Assembly (NCBI GenBank): GCA_018668195.1
Contig: JABITU010000019.1
Location: 1 to 27,610 of the forward strand
Length of the DNA stretch: 27,610 nucleotides
Reading direction: 5' to 3'
Source of the DNA: Tateyamaria sp.
GTDB lineage: Bacteria; Pseudomonadota; Alphaproteobacteria; Rhodobacterales; Rhodobacteraceae
In this document: piece by piece, positions 1 to 8,091 of the stretch
Layout of the letters: each line of letters begins with the position of its first letter
Position numbering within the stretch: the first letter of the stretch is position 1
Position numbers and translations under genes: made by a program
Notes under the pieces: model-generated
Database searches by the model: none
Seen by the model: only the letters and a program-made list of their open reading frames with translations
Told to the model about the DNA's origin: nothing

Positions 1-288
1 ATTCTCCTGAACGGTCAGCATTGGAAAGACTTCACGCCCCTGAGGGACGTAGGCGATACCGCTTCGGGCCGCGTCAAAAGCTGTCAGCTTGCCCGTTGTG
101 GCCCCATCGATCATGACGGTTCCACCAGAGGCCGGGTGACGCCCGGCAATCGCCTTGAGCAGACTGGTCTTGCCGACTCCGTTGTTGCCCATAAGTGCAC
201 TGATTTCACCACAAACTGCGTTGAAAGACACCTGATACAGAATTTGGCTTTGGCCGTAATGCAGGTCGAGTTTATTGATTTCAAGCAT
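1..288 (-). CDS. urtE: Urea ABC transporter ATP-binding subunit UrtE (partial, N-terminal part)
   Basis: This is one of the two cytoplasmic ATPases that power urea import. Only the first 96 codons are present; the gene runs off the left edge. The reading frame starts at an ATG whose first base is 288 and is open to base 1. The Walker A motif GNNGVGKT is at residues 34-41, and the segment ending AYVPQGREVFP is typical of the Q-loop region of UrtE and LivF-like ATPases. It overlaps the end of urtD by 8 bp, so it is probably translationally coupled. The assignment to UrtE rather than a LivF rests on the full urtABCD set just upstream. Confidence 0.93.
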   Translation of the reverse strand, partial: MLEINKLDLHYGQSQILYQVSFNAVCGEISALMGNNGVGKTSLLKAIAGRHPASGGTVMIDGATTGKLTAFDAARSGIAYVPQGREVFPMLTVQEN

Positions 289-1030
289 GGCTGCGCCCCA
301 GATATACGTCAATCACCGTCTGGTTTGAGGTCACATGATCAAGGCTGCCTTCTGCCAGAACAGCCCCCTCGTGCAGCACCGTCACCTTGCAACCAAGTCG
401 GCGAACAAACTCCATATCATGTTCGACAACGACCACCGCCCGTGTCTGTGCGGCGCGGCGCAGAATGTCTGTGGTTTTCTCGCGCTCTTCTACTGTCATC
501 CCAGCGGCTGGTTCATCAACCAGCAACAGCTTGGGGTCTTGCGCAAGTAACATTCCGATTTCCAACCATTGTTTTTGGCCATGACTCAGTTCGCCAGAAA
601 TTCGGGCCAACTGGTCACCAAGACCGATTTCATCTGCAATATCATTGATGCGTGCAGCATTCTCGGTGGTCTTTTTGTGCATCAGAACTGCAAAAGGTCC
701 CTTGGGGTTCTTAAGTGCCATGGCGAGGTTTTGCCGCACGGTCTGTGCCTCAAACACTGTGGGTTTTTGAAATTTGCGACCAATCCCTTCGCGCGCGATC
801 TGGCTTTCTGACATGCCCAAAAGCGATATGTTACGCTCACCCCAGATCACGCGTCCGTCGTCTGGCCTGGTTTTGCCGGTGACAATATCCATAAAGGTGG
901 TTTTGCCTGCGCCATTGGGTCCGATAATTGCCCGCAATTCGGTGGCCGCGAACTGGATAGACAGTTTATTGATGGCGCGAAATCCGTCAAAAGACACGGA
1001 CACGCCTGAAACTTCCAATAGGGTGCTCAT
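281..1030 (-). CDS. urtD: Urea ABC transporter ATP-binding subunit UrtD
   Basis: A 249-residue cytoplasmic ATPase that pairs with UrtE to drive urea uptake. Walker A GPNGAGKT is at residues 37-44. The signature is the variant LSHGQ at 148-152, within LSHGQKQWLEIGM, which is characteristic of UrtD. Walker B ends in VDEP with D172 and E173. The length is normal for the family. It overlaps urtC by 4 bp upstream and urtE by 8 bp downstream, so it is inside one operon. Confidence 0.95.
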   Translation of the reverse strand: MSTLLEVSGVSVSFDGFRAINKLSIQFAATELRAIIGPNGAGKTTFMDIVTGKTRPDDGRVIWGERNISLLGMSESQIAREGIGRKFQKPTVFEAQTVRQNLAMALKNPKGPFAVLMHKKTTENAARINDIADEIGLGDQLARISGELSHGQKQWLEIGMLLAQDPKLLLVDEPAAGMTVEEREKTTDILRRAAQTRAVVVVEHDMEFVRRLGCKVTVLHEGAVLAEGSLDHVTSNQTVIDVYLGRSHA

Positions 1031-2193
1031 GACGGTTTCCTCACGAGGTAGTCAAACAAACCACCGATACCTTTGGGAAAAAACAGTGTAACTGCGACAA
1101 AGGACACGCCGAGCAGAACAAGCCACCAATCAGTCCATTGCACGGTGTAAAAGCCAAGGTTTATGTCTGGTGCCCCACCGCCAGTGAACCAGCTTGAGAG
1201 CAGTGATACAAAGGCCGCACCGATCACAGCGCCGTAAAGACGCCCGCGCCCGCCAATTGCCACCCAAACGGCCAGATAGATGGAGGCGATGGGTGCAATC
1301 TCTCCGGGGTTAATGATGCCGGCTTGGGGATAGTATAGCGCACCTGCGATGCCAGAGACGATGGCAGTGATTGTGAAGATGAACAGTTTATAGCTCTCAA
1401 CATGATAGCCCAAGAAACGCACGCGGGTCTCGTTGTCACGGATGCCTTTGACGACGCTGCCCATCTTGCCTGATACAACCCAGGCAAAAAATACATAGCT
1501 GAATGCAAGCGCAAACGCAGAAGCGACAAAAAACACAAGCGATATGGTCGCTTGGGGCGCACCCTCAAATCCGGGGATGTTCTGCAAACCCGACAGCCCG
1601 TTGTTGCCGCGCAGGCCGCTGTCGTTTTGGAAAAGGTAAAGCGATAGGGCCAGTGTCATCGCTTGCGTGAGAATTGACAGATAAACACCTGTCACGCGGC
1701 TGCGGAATGCGAGCCAGCCAAAGATCAGTGCCAAAACCCCCGGTACCAAAACAACCATCAGCATTTGCACAAGCAAGTTGTCAGCAAAGGTCCAGATCAT
1801 TGGAAATTCGGAACTGCCCACCACACCAAAGATTTGATTTCCGATCGCATCCGATATTTCCTGCGGCGTAGGTGGGATGGTCTGGGCCATCAGGTTTGGC
1901 ACAACGATCGCCTCGGTTCGGGCGTACATAAGCCACATGCCGATGGCGTATCCACCGATCCCAAAGAACGCGAAATGTCCCAATGACAGGATTCCACAGT
2001 AGCCCCACACCACATCCATCGCGATGGCAATCAGGCACAGGCACAGTGTCTTGCCCAATGTCTTGAGAAAAGAGGTCGAGATTAAATCGACTCCGGTCGC
2101 TTCTGACATCAGGGCGACAATGCAGGTAAAAAGGCCAAGTGTGGCCAGAAACCACAGAACAGAGGGGTTTTGTGCAATGAATGTTTTTTGCAT
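1027..2193 (-). CDS. urtC: Urea ABC transporter permease UrtC
   Basis: A 388-residue inner-membrane permease of the branched-chain amino-acid (LivM-like) family. It forms the urea channel with UrtB. Many hydrophobic helices are visible, with the family-typical stretch GYCGILSLGHFAFFGIGGY near residues 65-83 and a loop with KGIRDNETRVRFLGY around 235-249 that contacts the ATPases. The gene starts 4 bp after urtB stops and overlaps urtD by 4 bp. Length and order match known urt operons. Confidence 0.95.
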   Translation of the reverse strand: MQKTFIAQNPSVLWFLATLGLFTCIVALMSEATGVDLISTSFLKTLGKTLCLCLIAIAMDVVWGYCGILSLGHFAFFGIGGYAIGMWLMYARTEAIVVPNLMAQTIPPTPQEISDAIGNQIFGVVGSSEFPMIWTFADNLLVQMLMVVLVPGVLALIFGWLAFRSRVTGVYLSILTQAMTLALSLYLFQNDSGLRGNNGLSGLQNIPGFEGAPQATISLVFFVASAFALAFSYVFFAWVVSGKMGSVVKGIRDNETRVRFLGYHVESYKLFIFTITAIVSGIAGALYYPQAGIINPGEIAPIASIYLAVWVAIGGRGRLYGAVIGAAFVSLLSSWFTGGGAPDINLGFYTVQWTDWWLVLLGVSFVAVTLFFPKGIGGLFDYLVRKPS

Positions 2194-2197
2194 GCCG

Positions 2198-4123
2198 TTA
2201 GTCCGCCGCTACTCGGCCCTTAAGGGCAACAATGCCCTTTGGCCGGAATTGGATGAATAGAATAATGAACAGGATCATATAGGTCTGCGCTGCCAGCGTG
2301 TTGGACGGGTTTAGCCACTCGATTCCCTTTTGAAAAAAGCCGATCAACGATGCGCCTGCCAGTGTGCCCCAGACATTGCCGACACCCCCCACAACCACTG
2401 TCATGAACGACTGCACAATGTAGTCGGCCCCCATTTCCGACGTCACCTTTGCGTAAAGCCCGATAGCCACGCCTGCGATGCCCGCAATGCCGGACCCCAG
2501 ACCAAATGTAAGCATGTTGATCCGGTCTGGATTGATGCCCATGGACGCAGCCATGCCGGGGTTTTGGGTCACTGCCCGCACCTCTAGGCCCAGCCGGGTC
2601 CGCTTAAGGACGAACACGATGAGAGCCAGAAACAAAAGAGCCATTACAAAAATAGCGATCCTAATATAGCTGATCTGGATCACATCAGAGATCACCCAAG
2701 CCCCGTCCAACCAGCCCGGTGAGGTAAGTGGCCGGGCCTGCGTGCCAAAAATGTTCTTGGCCAGTTGTTGGAGTGCGATCGATATGCCGAAGGTGGCCAA
2801 TAGTGTCTCGAGCGGGCGGTGATACAGGTGCCGGATCACAAGCCTTTCCATCGTTACGCCTGCACCAAAGGTGATGGCAAAAGCCAATGGAAGGGCCACG
2901 ATCAGCGATAGGGTGTAGTCAGGAATAAACAGCTGAACAACGTAACCGGTGTAGGCGCCCATCATTATGAACTCACCATGGGCCATGTTGATGACACCCA
3001 TCACCCCAAAGGTGATGGCAAGCCCGATGGCTGCTAAAAAGTAGATGGAGGCAAGCGACATTCCGTCCAATGCCAAATCGACTGTTTGTGCAAAAGCCAC
3101 TCGGGATTCGACGGACCCGAGCGCTGTTTCGGCGGCGGCGGTGATTTCAGGGTTTTTTTCGGTGTAGACCTCAAAGAAAACATGTTGTTCAAGCGCTTTT
3201 GTGCGCGTTTGCTCTGTGACTAATGCTGGGACGCTACCTTTTGTAGTGAGTTGCAAGTACGCTACTTTTCGTATGTCGGGGTTGGAAAGTTGCGCCAATC
3301 CAAAGCCACCAACACGGCCATCGATCACGTTGTCTTTGAGAGCCGCTCGAATCGCGCCCGGTGGGGTCTTTGGGTTGGCCAGCCCAGCATCAACGAGCTG
3401 TCCATAAAACGCATCCGGTGATTTCATCGGATCGAGTATGCGGGCGATATTGCCAACTGGTTGTTCGGTGCTGACACCGGGTTTTACAGCAAGAATTTGA
3501 TTGAGCGTGCTACGCGCCTCGACGCTGGTATCTTTTGTCATGCTTTTGATAGCGGCGATCCGGTCTGCGGGCTTCTTGGCAAAGCGTGCTGAAAGAAAGT
3601 TGGCCAATTGGGCTTTGCGTGCTTTGAGGCGCGCGTCGGCTTCACCGGCGACAGACGCAAGCAGGGGGGGCAGCTGCGCGGCTTCGGGCCGCCGCGCAAT
3701 AGAGGCAACGGCGTTTTCGCGCCGCTCGAGATTGGGATCGCTAAGCTGGAATTGAACAAGGAACGTGCCTATTGCGCGTCGGACCCCGCCATTCGGTTTA
3801 AGTTGCTTGAAGCCTGATTTGGGTGCGATGGCGACCTTGTCGGAATCAAGGTCAGTAAACGACAGCTGGGACCCATTTACCTTAGCAAAAAAGAACACTC
3901 CATCGGCGCGTTGCCAAATGTTTTTGTCTGACCAGTGTTCCAGAAAGAGAGGAACCTGTGGCAGTCCGGATGATACGAGGGCATCCAGAACAACGCCAAC
4001 GCTTTTGCGTGAGGGTTTGGCGACTTCGGCGGCGTGCTTTTGCAAGATATCTTGCAGACCCTCGGCCTGTGCGGCCGCCAGCGTGCTGAGCCACAGGGCG
4101 AGTACGAGAAAAACGTGGCGCAT
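2198..4123 (-). CDS. urtB: Urea ABC transporter permease UrtB with N-terminal exported repeat domain
   Basis: A 641-residue permease in two parts. The first 20 or so residues (MRHVFLVLALWLSTLAAAQA) look like a signal peptide. Residues about 25-340 form a soluble, helical, Arg/Ala/Lys-rich region resembling HEAT-type repeats, as in long UrtB proteins. From about 345 to the end is a LivH-type permease with GLAITFGVMGVINMAHGE and a C-terminal FIQFRPKGIVALKGR. The extension makes it much longer than plain LivH (about 300 residues). The start at 4123 is chosen because it opens directly onto the signal peptide, although no strong Shine-Dalgarno is visible. It lies 69 bp after urtA, with a stem-loop between them. 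Confidence 0.94.
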   Translation of the reverse strand: MRHVFLVLALWLSTLAAAQAEGLQDILQKHAAEVAKPSRKSVGVVLDALVSSGLPQVPLFLEHWSDKNIWQRADGVFFFAKVNGSQLSFTDLDSDKVAIAPKSGFKQLKPNGGVRRAIGTFLVQFQLSDPNLERRENAVASIARRPEAAQLPPLLASVAGEADARLKARKAQLANFLSARFAKKPADRIAAIKSMTKDTSVEARSTLNQILAVKPGVSTEQPVGNIARILDPMKSPDAFYGQLVDAGLANPKTPPGAIRAALKDNVIDGRVGGFGLAQLSNPDIRKVAYLQLTTKGSVPALVTEQTRTKALEQHVFFEVYTEKNPEITAAAETALGSVESRVAFAQTVDLALDGMSLASIYFLAAIGLAITFGVMGVINMAHGEFIMMGAYTGYVVQLFIPDYTLSLIVALPLAFAITFGAGVTMERLVIRHLYHRPLETLLATFGISIALQQLAKNIFGTQARPLTSPGWLDGAWVISDVIQISYIRIAIFVMALLFLALIVFVLKRTRLGLEVRAVTQNPGMAASMGINPDRINMLTFGLGSGIAGIAGVAIGLYAKVTSEMGADYIVQSFMTVVVGGVGNVWGTLAGASLIGFFQKGIEWLNPSNTLAAQTYMILFIILFIQFRPKGIVALKGRVAAD

Positions 4124-4153
4124 GCAGGGAGAGCTTTCAGATATTTGAGATAT

Positions 4154-4180
4154 GGGGCCGACACATGTCGTGGCGGCCCC
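4154..4180 (-). promoter_or_regulatory. Intercistronic stem-loop between urtA and urtB
   Basis: GGGGCCG at 4154-4160 pairs perfectly with CGGCCCC at 4174-4180. CAC and GTG extend the stem inside after one mismatch. On the minus-strand transcript it begins 12 nt after the urtA stop and ends about 30 nt before the urtB start. No U-tract follows, so it is more likely an RNA 3'-stabilising or attenuating hairpin than a full terminator. Such hairpins commonly allow binding-protein mRNA to outnumber permease mRNA. Confidence 0.7.
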
Positions 4181-4192
4181 TCAAAGTCATGT

Positions 4193-5479
4193 TCAGTAGT
4201 TTGAAGTCAGCTGCACACAGGTCTTGGTCTGAGTGTTGTACATACCGCAGCCAAGATCTTTCCAATCCGAAGTAAGGACTGCAGAGGCGGGCAGAAAATC
4301 TGTCCACGCATCACCCGGAACTTCACTGGTCTGCGAGATGATGTCGAACTGCCCGTCAGCAGTGATCTCACCAATGAGAACAGGTTTGGCCAGATGGTGA
4401 TTGGCCAGCATAATAGCAGTGCCGCCGGTCAGGTTTGGAAACTCTTGACCGTACATCGCCGCGCGTACTGCGTCGACTTCGGTTGTGCCCGCCGCGTTGG
4501 CGGCATTCACCCACATGTTAAAGCCGATATAGTGTGCCTCCATCGGGTCATTCGTCACACGATCTTTGCCAGCGAACTCTTTCCAGGCCGAGATGAAGGC
4601 AGTGTTTGCTTCTGACTCTGCAGACTGAAAGTAGTTCCAAGCCGCGAGGTGCCCCACCAAATTGGAGGTATCAAGGCCCGAAAGCTCTTCTTCGCCGACG
4701 GAAAAGGCGACGACAGGAATGTCATCGGCTGAAATGCCGGCAGCAGCCAGTTCCTTGTAAAAACCGATATTGGCATCGCCATTGATAGTCGAAATCACGC
4801 CGACCTGCTTGCCGTCTTCTCCCAATGCCACAACGTCAGCAACGATGGTGGCCCAGTCGGAATGACCAAATGGCGTGTAATTCACAAAGATATCATCGGC
4901 GGCAATGCTATTATCTTGCAAGTACTGTTCGAGAATGTTGTTGGTTGTGCGGGGATAGACATAGTCAGTGCCTAACAGTGCGAATTTCTCGACGCCCAAC
5001 TCTTCGAGAAAGTAGTCAACCGCAGGAATAGCCTGCTGGTTCGGAGCAGCGCCGGTGTAAAAGACGTTGCGAGAGCTTTCTTCGCCCTCGTACTGAACAG
5101 GGTAAAACAGCAGCCCGTTTAACTCTTCGATAACTGGCAATACCGACTTGCGTGAAACCGATGTCCAATTACCAAAGATCACGTCAACTTCGTGAACCGT
5201 CAGAAGTTCACGGGCCTTTTCCGCAAACAGGGGCCAGTCGGACGCCGGATCGACGACGATCGCTTCAATCTCACAGCCCAGCACGCCGCCTGCAGCATTC
5301 TGCTTTTCGATTAGCATAAGCATTGTGTCTTTGAGGGTGGTTTCCGAGATTGCCATCGTGCCGGACAACGAGTGTAGAACGCCGACTTTTATGGGGTCTG
5401 CGCATTCGGCAGCAACCAGACTGGTAGATGTCAACAGCGCAGCAGTGATGTACGATGTAAGTTTAAGCGAGTGAGCCAT
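4193..5479 (-). CDS. urtA: Urea ABC transporter substrate-binding protein UrtA
   Basis: A 428-residue periplasmic urea-binding protein (branched-chain amino-acid-binding/FmdD-like fold). A signal peptide covers about residues 1-24, ending VAAEC. The mature part begins with IKVGVLHSLSGTMAISE and carries the family-typical NGLLFYPVQYEGEESS and GTDYVYPRTTN segments. The reading frame is open up to 5611, but the ATG at 5479 is preferred: it leads straight into the signal peptide and has AAGGGACC about 8 nt before it. It is the first gene of the urt operon. Urea taken up this way would feed a urease, which is not in the window. Confidence 0.95.
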   Translation of the reverse strand: MAHSLKLTSYITAALLTSTSLVAAECADPIKVGVLHSLSGTMAISETTLKDTMLMLIEKQNAAGGVLGCEIEAIVVDPASDWPLFAEKARELLTVHEVDVIFGNWTSVSRKSVLPVIEELNGLLFYPVQYEGEESSRNVFYTGAAPNQQAIPAVDYFLEELGVEKFALLGTDYVYPRTTNNILEQYLQDNSIAADDIFVNYTPFGHSDWATIVADVVALGEDGKQVGVISTINGDANIGFYKELAAAGISADDIPVVAFSVGEEELSGLDTSNLVGHLAAWNYFQSAESEANTAFISAWKEFAGKDRVTNDPMEAHYIGFNMWVNAANAAGTTEVDAVRAAMYGQEFPNLTGGTAIMLANHHLAKPVLIGEITADGQFDIISQTSEVPGDAWTDFLPASAVLTSDWKDLGCGMYNTQTKTCVQLTSNY

Positions 5480-5515
5480 GTGTTTCAGGTCCCTTTTGTC
5501 GCTGCGGGTGTCTTC

Positions 5516-5535
5516 AAGCGGTGCATGAACCGCTT
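5516..5535. promoter_or_regulatory. Inverted repeat in the urtA leader
   Basis: AAGCGGT, a 6-nt spacer, then ACCGCTT forms a perfect 7-bp dyad 37-56 bp before the urtA start. It could be a regulator site or a hairpin in the 5' leader of the urt mRNA. It does not match the NtrC consensus (TGCACC-N5-GGTGCA) closely. Its function is unknown. Confidence 0.45.
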
Positions 5536-5587
5536 TCATGAACGTCCCAAACAGTATAGCGTGGGCCCGCAACAGTGATGTTGTCGT

Positions 5588-5638
5588 CGCGCGGTGGGGA
5601 GTATCTGCCAAGATGACCCGCCGCGCGGCATTAATGCC
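5588..5638. promoter_or_regulatory. Long GC-rich inverted repeat followed by a 12-bp palindrome upstream of urtA
   Basis: CGCGCGGTGGG at 5588-5598 is complementary to CCCGCCGCGCG at 5617-5627 with one G-T position and an 18-nt loop. The perfect palindrome GGCATTAATGCC at 5627-5638 abuts it. The elements lie 110-160 bp upstream of urtA, where an activator such as a nitrogen regulator could bind, but no known consensus is recognised. Confidence 0.4.
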
Positions 5639-5841
5639 TCATGGGCAATACCACTCCTGTTCATATCGTCATCAGCGGCCAGTGTGCGGTCGCGACAACC
5701 GATCATATTGGTGGCATGTGCTGAATTATTTGCCCACTTTCCGCTCTGGCGCCCGTTTTTTAATCGGTTATTGTTTCATCGCTGCATCAAAGTCTGAAAG
5801 CGAGACCAAAATTGGTCTGCAAGCCATCGTTACATTTTTTA

Positions 5842-5855
5842 TGCAACCGGTTGCA
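5842..5855. promoter_or_regulatory. LacI-family operator, copy 1 (transporter operon)
   Basis: The perfect palindrome TGCAACCGGTTGCA has the central CG expected for operators bound by LacI-family hinge helices. The identical 14 bp recurs at 13440-13453 between the divergent catabolic operons. It overlaps the -35 of the promoter read at 5851-5878, so a bound repressor would block RNA polymerase. The likely binder is the LacI-type protein encoded at 9083-10081. Confidence 0.82.
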
Positions 5856-5878
5856 AAAATATGCGACTCGCATATCAT
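5851..5878 (+). promoter_or_regulatory. Putative sigma-70 promoter of the inositol transporter operon
   Basis: TTGCAA at 5851-5856 (4 of 6 to TTGACA) and TATCAT at 5873-5878 (5 of 6 to TATAAT) are separated by 16 bp. Transcription would start near 5885, about 97 nt before the binding-protein start. The -35 is part of the LacI operator and the spacer carries a second palindrome. The call is by eye only. Confidence 0.5.
5859..5875. promoter_or_regulatory. Second palindrome in the transporter promoter spacer
   Basis: ATATGCGA, one central C, then TCGCATAT: a perfect 17-bp odd-centred palindrome. It begins 4 bp after the LacI operator and lies between and partly over the -35 and -10. Its sequence is unlike the LacI site, so it may be the operator of a different repressor or of a dimeric regulator such as a GntR-type protein. 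No second copy was seen in the window. Confidence 0.55.
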
Positions 5879-5981
5879 CGCGTGTGATGTTGGCAGGTCT
5901 ACGTGGATTGTTTCGCGTTAGCATGTTGGCTGCCCCGGTAAAAATGCGCGTGATCCGGGCATGCGATTTTGGGAGGAAACT

Positions 5982-6920
5982 ATGAAAAAAGTTCTTTTGG
6001 CCACTGGCCTTTCCGTTCTTATGAGCGGCACTGCAATGGCGCAGGAAATCGGCGCGACAATTTCGCGGTTTGACGACAACTGGCTGACCGTCATGCGAAA
6101 TGGCATGACCGAGCATGCCGCCAGCCTCGATGGCGTGTCTCTGCAAATGGAAGATGCAACAGACGATCTTGCCAAGCAAATTGACCAAGTTCGGAATTTT
6201 GTGGCATCAGGCGTTGATGCGATCATTGTGAACATCGTTGATACTTCCGCAGGTGCTGCGATCACCGAAGCTGCTGGCAATACGCCTCTGGTGTTCGTCA
6301 ACCGCGAGCCTGATAACGTAAACGAACTGCCGCCATCTCAGGCGTTTGTTGCCTCAAACGAAATTGAATCCGGTACGCTTTCCGCATTTCAGGTTTGTAA
6401 CAACCTGCGTGCTGATGGCAAAGCGGGTGGCGCACGCGGGTATCTGATGAACGGCCAATTGTCGAACCAGGCGGCTGTTCAACGGTCCAAGGATGTGCAT
6501 GACATCATCGGCATCGACATGTGTAATTTTATGACGCTGATTGACGAGCAGACTGCAAACTGGTCGCGTGATGAAGCGCAGGATCTTATGACTAACTGGA
6601 TGTCCTCGGGTGAACCGTTCGACTTTGTTCTGGCCAATAACGACGAAATGGCCATTGGCGCCATTCAGGCGATGAAAGCTGCTGGCATGGACATGGCCGA
6701 CGTTCAGGTTGGCGGCGTTGACGCCAGCCAAGACGCGTTGCTGTCAATGCAAGCGGGTGACTATGACGTTACTGTTTTCCAGGATGCATTCGGTCAGGGC
6801 AGTGGATCTGTCGATACCGCAATTGCACTTGCTGCGGGTCAGAGCGTCGATCAAAAAGTCTATATTCCCTTCAAGCTGGTTACTCCGGCGAATATGGATG
6901 ACTTCCTCGACAAAAACTAA
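5982..6920 (+). CDS. ibpA: Periplasmic inositol/sugar-binding protein of an ABC transporter
   Basis: A 312-residue binding protein of the ribose/galactose-type (Peripla_BP_4) family, with a signal peptide cleaved after AMA at residue 20. Segments such as RNGM, the D-DDLAKQIDQVRNFVASGVDAIIVN region, PLVFVNREP and the LANNDEMAIGAIQAMKAAG motif resemble inositol-binding proteins of alphaproteobacteria. The start at 5982 is chosen over an upstream in-frame ATG at 5961 because GGGAGGAAAC directly precedes it and the signal peptide begins there. It is the first gene of an operon with permease, ATPase, small membrane protein and LacI genes. Inositol as substrate is inferred from family resemblance and the iol genes nearby; another cyclitol or sugar is possible. 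Confidence 0.85.
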   Translation: MKKVLLATGLSVLMSGTAMAQEIGATISRFDDNWLTVMRNGMTEHAASLDGVSLQMEDATDDLAKQIDQVRNFVASGVDAIIVNIVDTSAGAAITEAAGNTPLVFVNREPDNVNELPPSQAFVASNEIESGTLSAFQVCNNLRADGKAGGARGYLMNGQLSNQAAVQRSKDVHDIIGIDMCNFMTLIDEQTANWSRDEAQDLMTNWMSSGEPFDFVLANNDEMAIGAIQAMKAAGMDMADVQVGGVDASQDALLSMQAGDYDVTVFQDAFGQGSGSVDTAIALAAGQSVDQKVYIPFKLVTPANMDDFLDKN

Positions 6921-6921
6921 T

Positions 6922-6967
6922 TCGGTTTTGTACCGATAAGCGGGGCGGCATTTTACGTGCCGCACCG
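6922..6967 (+). promoter_or_regulatory. Tandem stem-loops between binding-protein and permease genes
   Basis: Two hairpins lie in the 80-bp gap. The first is TCGGT-TTTGT-ACCGA at 6922-6936. The second is GCGGCA-TTTTACG-TGCCGC at 6945-6963, extended outward by three further pairs after one mismatch (6941-6967). No U-run follows, so they probably protect the 3' end of the binding-protein message or attenuate downstream transcription, as at the urtA-urtB junction. Confidence 0.6.
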
Positions 6968-7000
6968 TAATTTCACACGCGCGGAACAACAGGGGTACCA

Positions 7001-8074
7001 ATGTCAGATACCAGCCACGGCACAGGCGGGCTTACGTTCGACAAAACCAAAAGGTCTTGGCCAAATGAAATGAACGTTTTGTTTGCGCTGATCATAATCA
7101 TCGTTGTCTTTGAGATTTTGGGGCAGGTGTTGCCCTATATGAAAGATCAAAGTTTCCTGTTTGATACGCGGGGTCGCTTTGATTCCATCTTTAATGAAGC
7201 ACGCTTAAAGATCATCATACTTCAGGTTGCGATCATCGGGATCATTGCACTGGGTGTGACGCAGGTGATCATTACAGCCGGGATAGACCTAAGTTCGGGG
7301 CCACTTGTTGCTGCAACGGCGATGATTGCGATGAGTTTTGGTCAGACTGAATTGGTGAACGGCAACCCCAACCCCAAGGCAATCTTTGGGCCTTGGGCAA
7401 TGGATCTTCCTGTCATATTTCCGGTGGTTATTGGGCTCACTTTCGGAGCGGCCATAGGAGCCATAAACGGAACATTCGTAGCCTATTTCCGCATACCACC
7501 CTTTATCGCGACACTTGGAATGTTTCTGATTTGTCGGGGCATCGCGCTTTGGTGGTCCGCGGGTCGGCCAGTTTCGTTCCCAACCGAAAGTTACAAATTC
7601 ATTGGGTCGGGCATGATGCCAGTGGTTTGGTTTCTGTCGCTGGCAGTGCTATTCCACGTGATCCTGCGTTATACGATTTACGGAAAACACACCTATGCGA
7701 TCGGTTCAAACGAAGAGGCCGCGCGCATGTCCGGCATCAATGTCCGGCGCCACAAGGTGATGGTCTATATGATCGCCTCGATGCTTGCTGCCTTTGCTGG
7801 TGTTGTGCTAAGCGCCAAGGCTTCGACTGCACAAGCCGGCATGGGCGAGTTTTATGAACTCTTTGCGATCGCCATGGCCGTTATTGGTGGCATCAGTTTG
7901 ACGGGCGGGCGCGGTTCGATCATCGGTACGGTTCTTGGTGCCATGGTGCTTGGTGTGATCCGGTCTGGCTTTACCTTTATCAAACTGGATGGATCCTATC
8001 AATTGATGGCCATGGGAAGCATCATCATCGCCGCCGTCATCCTCGACCAATACCGACAGCGCAGCCGCGCCTGA
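7001..8074 (+). CDS. iatP: Inositol/sugar ABC transporter permease (RbsC/FrcC family)
   Basis: A 357-residue inner-membrane permease with about nine or ten hydrophobic helices. Family motifs include ALGVTQVIITAGIDLSSGPL (about 82-101), the RIPPFIATLGMFLICRGIAL segment (about 164-183) and YAIGSNEEAARMSGINV followed by GGISLTGGRGSIIGT. AGGGG precedes the ATG by 5 nt. It pairs with the single-domain ATPase that starts 17 bp later. The symbol assumes inositol specificity, which comes from context. Confidence 0.85.
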   Translation: MSDTSHGTGGLTFDKTKRSWPNEMNVLFALIIIIVVFEILGQVLPYMKDQSFLFDTRGRFDSIFNEARLKIIILQVAIIGIIALGVTQVIITAGIDLSSGPLVAATAMIAMSFGQTELVNGNPNPKAIFGPWAMDLPVIFPVVIGLTFGAAIGAINGTFVAYFRIPPFIATLGMFLICRGIALWWSAGRPVSFPTESYKFIGSGMMPVVWFLSLAVLFHVILRYTIYGKHTYAIGSNEEAARMSGINVRRHKVMVYMIASMLAAFAGVVLSAKASTAQAGMGEFYELFAIAMAVIGGISLTGGRGSIIGTVLGAMVLGVIRSGFTFIKLDGSYQLMAMGSIIIAAVILDQYRQRSRA

Positions 8075-8091
8075 GACAGGAGAAACTGAAA

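Larger units (their letters stand above)
5480..5981. other. Divergent intergenic region between urtA and the inositol transporter operon
   Basis: About 500 bp without a convincing gene. Possible reading frames here show no recognisable protein features. The region must hold the promoter for urtABCDE (leftward) and for the binding-protein operon (rightward). It contains three dyad elements on the urt side and two palindromes plus a promoter-like sequence on the right side, listed separately. A Shine-Dalgarno GGGAGGAAAC lies at its right end just before 5982. Confidence 0.8.

Noticed and set aside
281..1091. Several overlapping plus-strand reading frames opposite urtD
   Set aside because: They are antisense shadows of a well-supported ATPase gene. 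Composition is not protein-like and there are no upstream ribosome sites.
5538..5921. A 127-codon plus-strand reading frame in the urtA upstream gap
   Set aside because: It overlaps the start of the urtA leader dyads and the LacI operator, has no ribosome site, and its product is rich in Arg, Cys and Ser with no recognisable family.
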